NCBI GenBank assembly: GCA_030844895.1
Contig: CM061234.1
Span: 10,571,173-10,635,172 of the forward strand
Length of the DNA stretch: 64,000 bases
DNA from: Ambrosia x helenae
Lineage: Eukaryota > Streptophyta > Magnoliopsida > Asterales > Asteraceae
Reading direction: 5' to 3'
The position numbers and the translations under genes were made by a program. Position 1 is the first letter of the stretch, and every line of letters starts with the position of its first letter. Shown piece after piece: positions 55,541 through 64,000 of this stretch. The notes beneath the pieces are model-generated. The model did no database searches. It saw nothing but the letters and a program-made list of their open reading frames with translations, and was not told where the DNA came from.

Positions 55541-57190
55541 TGACACCCGGCAAACTCAGGTTGCTAACTTTTGTCAAACTAGTAAGTCTACCTTAGTGAC
55601 TCATGCGAACATTATACTTAACTGGGTCAGTTGAGTCGTTTCGATGGTTCGGGGAATCATCGGGGGTTGTTATGATGGTTCAGGGAATCATCGGGAGTCG
55701 TTACGATGATCTAAGAGATCATCGGGGGTCGGTCCATAACCATGTGTACAAGGATTCGTAATTTATATAATCGTCGGATTTAATGCACACACACACAAGT
55801 CTCGAGTCCCGGGGATTGGTGAACGAATGTGAACGTGTTAGTTATCAAGTAATATGTGTTTATAATTATTATATAACTTGTCGGTATGTGAATACGTGAC
55901 TATATGTATTAAAATAGTGTTTAACGCGCCAAAAACCCCAAGTCTGCTGCAGGGGGCGACTAGGGAGCTAGTGGTCACCTGCAGGGGGGCGACTGGGCCC
56001 CTAGTCGCCTGAGTTAAGGGGCGATTAGCTTCCCTAGTAGCCACCTACAGACTGTAGTCGTGTATAATGTCTGAAATGACTAGCAACAGCTATAAATACC
56101 ATACTTGACTTGTAAAACATCATTTGTGAAACCTTAACTCGCCCCAAACCCCTCTCACACTATACCTAACCTCTGGAACCCGTTTTTGTCCTAAAATCTA
56201 CCATTTCCAAGCTTTAACCATCATTTCTAGAAAAATCTAAGGTGTGTTATTCATCCTAAGCTTTTATCACGTCGTTATTTTGATCCCTAGAGTTCCAAAC
56301 CTTGTTTTATAAAGTTTGTGTCTTTGAAAACCTTTGAAAAACAGTTTTAAAACAAGTCTAATCCTTTATATGGGTTCTATGTGAAGGATCCATGCAAATA
56401 ATGGTTTTTGATGTTTAAAACATGGGGATTCTTATGTGTTTGATGTTTTGTTGATATGAACAAGTTGTTAGGATGATTATCTAGGACTTTGAAGGTTGTT
56501 TGATGCGTTTTGACCCGTTTGAGTGCATTAGGAGAATTTAGGATGTTATGGGGTGATTTGATGATTGTATGATGTTAGGGTTTATGCTAGAATGATGTAG
56601 TAATAGTATAATGATGATTTGCAACTTTATTATGTGATGAAATTTAATTATTTTCCATTTAGGGTAAGTTTTGCATGCAATGATGTGATGTTTCCATGAT
56701 ATTATTCCATTTTGGGAAATGCTTGCAATTAGGGTGTTAGACTGATGATAAATTGGGGGGTTTTCATTTAGGATAAGTTGTTTGATGATTATGGATTGAT
56801 GTTGGGTGTTTTTACATGTTTCGGATCTGATTTGAAGGGTTAAACGCGCGAAAAGAGGCACATCAGCTGCAGGGGGCGACTAGCCTAGCCGGCTAGTCGC
56901 CTCTGGTGAGTCCTAGTCGCCCCTACAGGGGGGCTACTAGCATTGCTAGTTGCTAGTTTGATACCTAGTCGTGTGTTTTGCTGATGTAAGTGTATTTTGG
57001 GACCCCGAAACATGATTTGACACCTAGGAACATATTGTGAACCCCGTGACATGCCTAGAAACCTGATAACACGTGTTTGAACTCGTATATGCAGTATGTG
57101 AACTGTATGCTAGACTTGATGAACTGTTATATGTGATAAGTACATGTTTACATATGATTGCTTGTATTTAGCTAACATGGGGGGATGTCG
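55541..57190 (+). repeat. older gypsy-type LTR sequence (first part)
   Basis: It starts TGACACCCGGCAAACTC, with AAGTCTACCTTAG and AGTTGAGTCG following as in the minus-strand relative ending at 29460. TATAAATACCATACTTG is at 56091. Paired 110-bp cassettes built on GGGGCGACTAG lie at 55935-56060 and 56860-56985. It is interrupted at 57190 by the solo LTR and seems to resume at 59774. Confidence 0.65.
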
Positions 57191-58779
57191 TGTAACACCC
57201 CAACCGATGGCGGAAACATCGAGGTGTCACGTAGAAATGATTGTTCAATAGCTCATGGTACTAAATGGAAGTTGAATATTACTAAACAATTTACAATTTG
57301 TCATACAATTTAATAAATACATAAGCTTGATTTACATAAACTAAGTCCAAAGCTCCTATGTGATCCAAGACTCGTACAACTTCCAATATCAAGTAAAACC
57401 TGAAACATGTTGAGTTGAAAAGATGGGGAGGGGGGTCAACTATAAATAGTTGGTGAGAATACATAGGCTTTGCATATAATTGAAAACAATATGTTGTATA
57501 GCAATCATGATTGAAGTATAATAATGAGTAATGGTAGAATATGAGTCCGACATGTAACAATGCGTCTTTTGTGCAATCAAACCTTGTGTCGACTAAGACC
57601 TAACTCGCAAGTTAGTAAAAGTGTAACTGTTATCGATCATCCCTGAATTTATACGGGGGGATGGGTTTGTCAGACCTACAGCGCTATAATCTAAACAGGC
57701 GGCGTGATCAATGTTAATGATTGTACTGTGTCTTTTTGTTACAGTCAAATTGAATCAGCAAGTTTCAACAACGTAAGAATGAGTATATGATAGTGTATAA
57801 GATGTTTAAACATGTTTCACCCCAAAATGTAAAACAGAAAAAAGGGCTATGTAAACTCACCGTTTGTGTAATATCTTGAAATATGTCGAACCACAAAGTT
57901 TGGATTAGAATATTCCAAAGGATTAACCTAAATGAATAAATAATAATTTGTAAGGAATTGAACTTAGAGTCTAAGTTATCTAGGATTGGGCACTTAGGGT
58001 TTCTAGACTAGAAATTGGGGATTCACAGGGTTTTTGAATTAAAATATAACAGGGTTTAAATAATTTTAATATTTAAAGAACATTTAAATATAAATACTTG
58101 ATTTTACGCAATTAATTATGAAATAAAAGTAAAAATAAATGGAGGAAGTAACCAAGTCACTTAAATTTGAAAATCATAAGTCCGTTTCATACTAAGATAC
58201 TAGAATTAATTTCAAAAACTTTTAAAACGTGTAATTTTGATATCTTTATATTTTTAAATTGATTTATTAACATTAAAATGCAATAATTAGGATTTAAATA
58301 TAAATAAAATAAAAAAATATTATTTTCATTTTATAACAGTAGTTAATATGTGATATAAGTGAAAAATAACTTTAAAAATTATTTTTTCATATTATTTTCA
58401 TTTAAAACTGAATTTAATCAAATATAAACAATTAAATAGGATTAAATCATAAAAATAGGTAAAATAACCTATTTTTTTACAGAAATAAATTACCAAACAG
58501 TTTTAAATGGTTAAAAATAATTCCATCAAAATTTTTGTATTATAATGATGAAATGAATTTTCTATGAATTAATTATGGTTTAAACAAGTAAAATACATTA
58601 AAAATAATAAATAAGTATTTTTCCAAAAAATAAATTATAAACATAAATTTTAGGGTCTTGAGAAGCTGGGATAATTTTTATAAAAAGTTTGGACTATGTT
58701 TACTATTTTAATAATTAATAGGATTTATATATACATTAATTGAATAAAAAAGGCTAAAATAAAATAAAAATACAAAGAC

Positions 58780-58865
58780 CCGGTCCTCCATGGACTCGAA
58801 CCCGGGGCCAGACTATGCAGATGCTACGCCCAGACCAGTTGGTCTGGGTGGTCTTTTGTTATTTC
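58780..58865 (-). other. tRNA-like A/B box block in the solo LTR
   Basis: On the minus strand a block with CAGACCAACTGG (A-box-like) and, about 45 bases on, GGGTTCGAGTCC (perfect B box). No cloverleaf with a proper acceptor stem can be drawn by eye, so it is not called a tRNA. Confidence 0.35.
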
Positions 58866-59465
58866 ATCTGGATCTGCAAATTTTTATAAAGTTCATGTTC
58901 TAAGCAAAATCCCCAATTCAAGATTTATGAACCCTAGTTCCCAAATCGTTTCAATTGATCAGGAAAATGATACAGGTGATGAATCAAAACATAGGGCTTT
59001 TAATCTGTACTAAAAATCGACCCAAAAGAGGTATTTAATTATAACAAACCTGAACCTATCGATGGTGCATTCGTCCATTCAAGAAAACAAACAAAAATCT
59101 TCAGATTCGAACAACATGGAGTTTGAAAGTGAGATTTTGTTTGGGGGAACCCTAAATCGGCCCTTTTAGACTGTGTAAGTGAGATGAATTGGACGGAATA
59201 TGTTTATAAGTATTGATTTGAGTTTTTGGTTTTTGGAAGGTTATGAATGATTACAAATCTTCCTAATTTGAACATCAATCGCGTTAATTTGCAGCAGTAA
59301 GACGCGTACAAGGTCGGTCTAATGTTTCCATACTTAATCCATCTCAAAAACGTGGAATAATGGCTCAATTTTGGAAAGGATTGATCGCAGTTGACTTTTA
59401 GAGTTGACCGAGCTTTTTAAAGGAAAGTGTTACGTTAATTTGTGTTGGGATATATTCAACAAAAA

Positions 59466-59540
59466 CGTGTGGCTCAGCTGGTTTAAGTATGGTTGAGGGA
59501 TTGGTTGGATGCGGGTTTGAGTCCCGGCTCCAACATATAT
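59466..59540 (+). other. tRNA-like A/B box block in the solo LTR
   Basis: GTGGCTCAGCTGG fits the A box, and GGGTTTGAGTCCC about 40 bases on is a one-base-off B box. It lies near the LTR edge in the opposite direction to the block at 58780. It may be a SINE head fragment. Confidence 0.35.
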
Positions 59541-59711
59541 TTTTTATGCCTTTTTAACTTATAAACTATATTAATAATTACATATTATAATTATACAAGG
59601 TTAAAAAATGTTATGAAATATTTTTTAAAACATGATAAAATATCGAGATCCAACGATTTTTATTAGATAATTATTAGTTTAAGGTGGTTAAAACATATAT
59701 TGTTTAAAACA

Positions 59712-59748
<37 letters not shown>

Positions 59749-59773
59749 CTTGGGGAAAATATGTGATGTTACA

Positions 59774-60250
59774 TGTCGGGTCTTGTCTTGTGCGGTCAGG
59801 TTAACATTCAAACATGTTTTCAAACGTACTTGGTTGTGTTCTGGACATTCAGGGACTAGTTAACCTACTGGTTATTAGTCCAGGTACTTATATATACATC
59901 ATATTATAGGTCGCCGGGGTTGGGGACTATCATAGCACTATCGGTTAAACTATTTTCAAGAACGCAACCTAAGGTGAGTATTCACAACCCCATTTTTACT
60001 GGTTTTACTTTCGGAGGAGGAACATGCTACGTATTTGCATTCATAAGAATTATGTCATACTATGGTTGTGTTTTGGTTACTATACGATTTGTTAAAGTCA
60101 CGTGGAAAACCATGAATATGCGGGGTAGCACAACGGGGGAAATGTGGATAGATCTATTGGGCGTAATCTGTTATGGTGGGTTATGGTTATAGTAGGTTAT
60201 GGTTTGTGGTGAATATGGATGTGGCTGAGTTGTGGTGGTTGTGGTTATGG
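59774..60250 (+). repeat. older gypsy-type LTR sequence (second part)
   Basis: Continues the element of 55541-57190. The order of words at 59790-60000 (CAAACATGTTTTCAAACGTACTT, GGGACTAGTTAACC, GGTGAGTATTCAC) matches the minus strand of 22440-22700. A TTATGG/TGTGG-rich degenerate repeat follows at 60170-60300. Confidence 0.5.
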
Positions 60251-60300
60251 TTATAGTGGGTTATGGTTGTGGGTGGTTCACGACTAGGTTATGGTTTTGG

Positions 60301-60739
60301 GTTATACTGCAGATGTTTGGTCCACCCCTTCTTCTGCAGATGTGGTCCGCAGACTGCACAGATTTTACATTCTGATAAAATAAATATACCTTACTTTTTG
60401 TTACAAACAGTTCCATTTTGGATTTTTTTTCCACATATCAAAATTCTAATGAATTTATAATATATTGGAGTAAATGACATTTTTACTTTCCACATATGAA
60501 AACTTCGAGCACAAACACCTCTACTGGTTAGGTTGGTTTGCACTTGGCCACATTGGAGACAAGCATCTCCATCCAACGACCGATTGAGACACTAAGAAAA
60601 AACACAACAGTATAGAGTGTGAATGTTGTGAGTCTGATTAGTATTTTGCAAACAATTAAATGATTTGAAATAGAGATTGCTAATCAAAATAATGGAATCC
60701 CATAAATCACTCTTTGATTTCAAATAAACAGTTACATAC
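60301..60739. other. intergenic DNA before the second LINE
   Basis: No gene is seen. The LINE copy begins at about 60740 without a clear 5' boundary. Confidence 0.4.
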
Positions 60740-63703
60740 ACTAGATGTTAATAAAAGGATGGTATGGAGAGACTTGAAAGACGTAATGGACGATAATGAG
60801 GGGATGTGGGTTTTACTTGGGGATTTTAATACAGTTCGTTATCCGGAGGAAAGGAAGAACACAAGGTTTAATGAGGTGAGTGCCAAGTATTTTAATGTTT
60901 TTATAGACGAGTCGAGGTTGGTTGAATATCCGTTATTAGGGAGAAAATTCACCTTTTTGGCGGGGAAAAGTAGAGGGGATAAGCAAAGTAGAATTGATAG
61001 AGTTTTGGCGAGTACGGATTGGTTTAACAAATGGCCGAGCGCTTCGTTACGGGCATTGCCTAGGGATTTTCGGATCATTGTCCTCTAATATTGTCTATGG
61101 TGTATAAGAATTTTGGATACAAACCATTTCGGTGGTTCAACTCTTGGGCAAACAAAGAAGGGTGCGTGGATATTGTTAAATCGTCCTTGGCTAAAGAAAT
61201 GGGAAACGGGTTGGCTTAGTGCAAAATGAATCGAAAATTGAAGATGTTGAGTGGTGAGTTAAGGAGGTGGTGGGCCGAGACTAATAAAAAAGAAATTATG
61301 GAGATTACTACTTGTAGAGATGAGCTTGATCAATTGGAACAATATATGGAGTTTAGAGATCGTGAGGAGGAGGAGGTTTGGGTGATGGAGGAGTGTAAAC
61401 AAAGGATAGAGGAAATTAATGCGGCGAATTTCATAGATTTGATGCAAAGAGCTCGGGTGAAATGGGCAACCATGGGTGATGAAAATTCTGGGTACTTTCA
61501 TAGAGTGATAAATGGTAGAAGATCCTCAAATGCTATTCCGGGTATTCTTGTGAATGGGGAGTGGTGTTCCAAGCCATCTATTGTTAAAAGGGAAGTATTG
61601 AAGCATTTTCGGTTGCATTTTCGGGAAGAATATAGGAATCGGCCTCATTTGGTTTGTGATAATTTGAAGACGGTTCCATTTGATAAACGCGATGAGTTGG
61701 TTCGGCCATTTTCGAAAGAAGTAATTAAGTGTGCAGTGTTTGATTGTGGGAAAGATAAAGCTCCAGGTTCAGATGGGTTTAACTTTAATTTTATGCAGAT
61801 GTTTTGGGAGGATCTGGAAGAGGATTTTTGTGAGATATTATCCGATTTCTATGAATCGGGCTCAATATTGCCTGATTGCAGTTCATTATATATCACTCTG
61901 GTTCCCAAATGCAAATATCCGACTACTATGAAGGATTACCAGCCTATTAATTTGATAGGTATTATAAGTAAGGTGATATCTAAGGTGTTGGCGAGTAGAA
62001 TAAAGGAAGTGATTGAGGATGTTATATCGGATTCTCAGTCGGCATTCATTAAAAAGAGGTTTATTTTGGATGGTCCCCTTGTGTTAAACGAGAACATTGC
62101 GTGGCTCAAAAGACGATCTAAGAAGGCGTTTCTGTTGAAAATTGATTTTGAGAAGGCATATGACAATGTTAATTGGGAGTTCTTAATTTCCATTATGGAG
62201 CAAATGAACTTTTCGGGTAGATGGTGTATGTGGATTTTGGGTGTTCTTAAATCGGTCCGGTCGGCGATTCTGGTTAACGGGTCTTCTACGTATGAGTTCA
62301 ATTGTCAAAAAGGGCTTAGACAAGGTGATCCGTTGTCCCCGTTCCTATTTTTAATTTCCATGGAGGCTCTTTCGTGCGTCATTTTTAAAGCTATTATGGA
62401 GGGGGAATTTAGAGGCGTAAGTTTGGATAATGAAGGTTTGGTTCTTTCGCATCTTCTTTATGCGGATGATGCTTTAATATTAGGGGATTGGTCGGCTCAA
62501 AATGTGGTTAGTATGGCTCGTATTTTGAGATGCTTTTATATGTGCTTGGGATTAAAAATCAACATAAACAAATCCAATCTTTATGGGGTCAGTACGCGGG
62601 ATAGTGAAGTGGATAGTACGGCGATTCTTATGGGTTGTAAACGGGGGGATTTTCCTTTCGATTATTTGGGTATAAAGGTGGGGGCTAATATGAATAGATG
62701 CTCGAGTTGGAAGAAAGTGGTGGAGGTTTTTGAGTTGAGATTAGCCATTTGGAAAGCGAAGGTTTTATCTTTGGAGGTCGGGTGACGCTTATCAAAGCGG
62801 TACTTGAAAGCCTTCCTATTTATTACTTTTCCTTATACAAAGCTCCCGGGAAGGTGATCGACAAGCTTGCTTGAAAGAATTATGAGAAAATTTCTTTGGT
62901 CGAGCTCAAATGATTCTAATAAAATCCATTGGGTTAGTTGGGAAAGAGTTACGACTTCTAAGAAGCTAGGAAGCTTGGGCATAAAAAGATTGAAAGATGT
63001 TAATGACGCGTTGCTTTTTAAATGGGCGTGGCGATATAGATTGAATCCAAACGCTTTGTGGAGGAAGGTGATTGAGAAGTGTCACCAAAGAAATAAAATG
63101 TGGGAGTGTCTTCCAGTTAATAGAGGAGCGACGGGGTGTTGGAAAGCTATTGTTAAAGTAGTTGGCGCATTAAAGGCGGATAACAATTTGTTACATTCTT
63201 TGATTCATGCCAAGGTCGGGACTGGTACTTCAGTTAGATTTTGGTTGGATATTTGGATAGGGGATTCTGCCTTGAAGCATAAGTTTCCACTTTTATATCA
63301 CCTTGAAGACAAGAAGGCGTGCTCGGTTGCAGAAAGGGTGAAGCAGGAGGTTAGCGGGCTGGTTGTGCTTGCAGATTGGGTCGGTCTCATGCAGAATGCA
63401 GACGAGCTTATGAAGTGGGTTCGGCTTTGTGATATGTTGGAAGGTAAGTTTTTGTCGGGTGATATGGATTCTTGGGTTTGGGTTGGGGACGAGGACAATG
63501 AGTTCTCTAATCTCTCGGTTATAAAACATCTACAGAAATAGGCGAATTTGCAGTGGAGTTTTGTGATTAAATGGGTATCGTGGATTCCCTTAAAATGTTT
63601 TATAATGGTTTGGCGGGCGGAGATGAATAGGCTCCCGAGAAAGAAGGAGTTAATTAAACGGAATGTTGGTTTATCGAATAGTATATGCCATTGGTGTGAC
63701 CAG
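60740..63703 (+). pseudogene. L1-type LINE ORF2, heavily broken
   Basis: It starts inside the endonuclease (WVLLGDFNTVRYPEERKN) and runs through RT to part of zf-RVT (CHWCDQ). RT motifs KAPGSDG, LLKIDFEKAYDN, LRQGDPLSPFLF and YADDALILGD are intact. Lesions: a lost base near 61068, just before the endonuclease SDHCPL; an in-frame TAG near 61218; a lost G near 62775; a four-base GCTT duplication near 62872; and TAG near 63539. The zf-RVT is cut off at about 63703, where a CGACGGATTCACTG sequence, like hAT-type elements in this window, begins. The copy is clearly older than the one at 49090 and belongs to a different L1 subfamily. Confidence 0.85.
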
Positions 63704-64000
63704 CGACGGATTCACTGTTTGTGTAGGGTGGGCATGTGCCCACCGCTCATCCAGCGGTGGATGGTGCTTTCTTTGCGAAACAGTTCAAAGTTTTGAACAA
63801 TTGTTTGTGTGTCCCTTCTCGAAAATCATAATGGCCAAGGGAGGAAAAGAAGAGGGGCAAAGAAGAGAAGCTGAGGAAAAATAATATGTTTTCAAGAAAA
63901 GTACCATGGAAGTTCAGTGTTCTTCAAAGACGATTGGGGAATTGATTTTAGAAGGTAGATGGTGACTGATTTTAATATTAGAAAAAAGTGAAAATAAGAG
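63704..64000. other. insert that truncates the LINE, runs out of the window
   Basis: It begins CAGCGACGGATTCACTG, GGGCATGTGCCCACC and continues AG-rich to the window end. The start resembles 'CAGTGGCGGATCYAG' type ends, suggesting a hAT-like insertion; the other end lies outside. Confidence 0.35.

Larger units (their letters stand above)
57191..59773 (-). mobile_element. solo LTR with perfect TSD
   Basis: The ends are TGTAACACCCCAACC on the left and GATGTTACA on the right, and a perfect duplication TGTCG flanks it at 57186-57190 and 59774-59778. The left end is the reverse complement of the LTR ends at 25230 and 28978, so it is a distant relative of the young element, in the opposite orientation. 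No primer-binding site or internal region is seen within 2.58 kb, so it is read as a solo LTR. Confidence 0.75.

Noticed and set aside
59466..59540. tRNA gene
   Set aside because: A and B boxes are there, but no acceptor stem or clean anticodon arm could be drawn; more likely a SINE head or LTR sequence.
1..64000. CRISPR arrays, bacterial operons, phage genes or organelle genes
   Set aside because: Tandem arrays here lack regular repeat-spacer form, genes have introns, and no organelle-type gene was seen; the sequence fits plant nuclear DNA.

Overview
This window looks like nuclear DNA of a eudicot plant. It is AT-rich, has spliced genes with GT-AG introns, and is dominated by plant transposable elements (L1-type LINEs, tRNA-derived SINEs, Ty1-copia and Ty3-gypsy LTR elements, Helitrons, and hAT, Tourist and CACTA miniatures). 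The repeat mix and LTR ends remind me of Asteraceae (lettuce, sunflower or Artemisia relatives), but that is an inference from general knowledge and no search was run.

Only two host genes look intact. On the + strand at 6120-8136 is a three-exon group II GH3 gene (594 aa, auxin-amido synthetase type). Its upstream region carries a duplicated 24-bp block combining G-box and TGTCCC auxin-response-like sites, and a TATA box. On the - strand at 16696-20038 is a four-exon TXNDC9/phosducin-like thioredoxin-fold gene (209 aa) with a 2.55-kb second intron full of miniature elements. A third host-gene trace is a broken exon of an EMB8-like alpha/beta hydrolase at 41778-41963 (- strand).

Layout: 0-5.6 kb holds a SINE, LTR remnants, a decayed retroelement gene and a second SINE. 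5.7-8.2 kb is the GH3 gene. 8.6-12.8 kb is Helitrons (one with a Rep N-terminal fragment) and an LTR remnant. 13.4-16.4 kb holds a CACTA miniature, a SINE, a LINE tail, a Tourist element and a SINE-like element. 16.7-20.0 kb is the TXNDC9 gene. 22.0-29.5 kb is an old minus-strand LTR sequence split by a young, non-coding 5.2-kb LTR retrotransposon with 1,452-bp LTRs and a perfect GACCT duplication. 30.0-31.5 kb is a small deleted copia element. 32.3-39.2 kb is Helitron-derived, possibly one 6.3-kb element with small ORFs and three diverged repeat modules. 40.4-47.3 kb holds hAT-like elements, the hydrolase exon and a minisatellite. 48.3 kb has a second Tourist copy. 49.1-53.2 kb is a nearly complete L1 LINE with one frameshift. 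53.7-55.0 kb is a 62-bp tandem repeat split by a miniature element, then a Helitron. 55.5-60.2 kb is a plus-strand relative of the 22-29 kb LTR family, split by a 2.58-kb solo LTR with a perfect TGTCG duplication. 60.7-64.0 kb is a second, heavily decayed LINE.

The genes do not form a functional cluster. What is most worth checking is the transposon biology: an LTR family whose paired internal cassettes differ in sequence between copies but match within a copy, a young LTR element with no coding capacity, a possible large Helitron with a divergent pair of small ORFs, and the duplicated auxin-type promoter block. All identifications are by eye; coordinates of element ends without target-site duplications are approximate.
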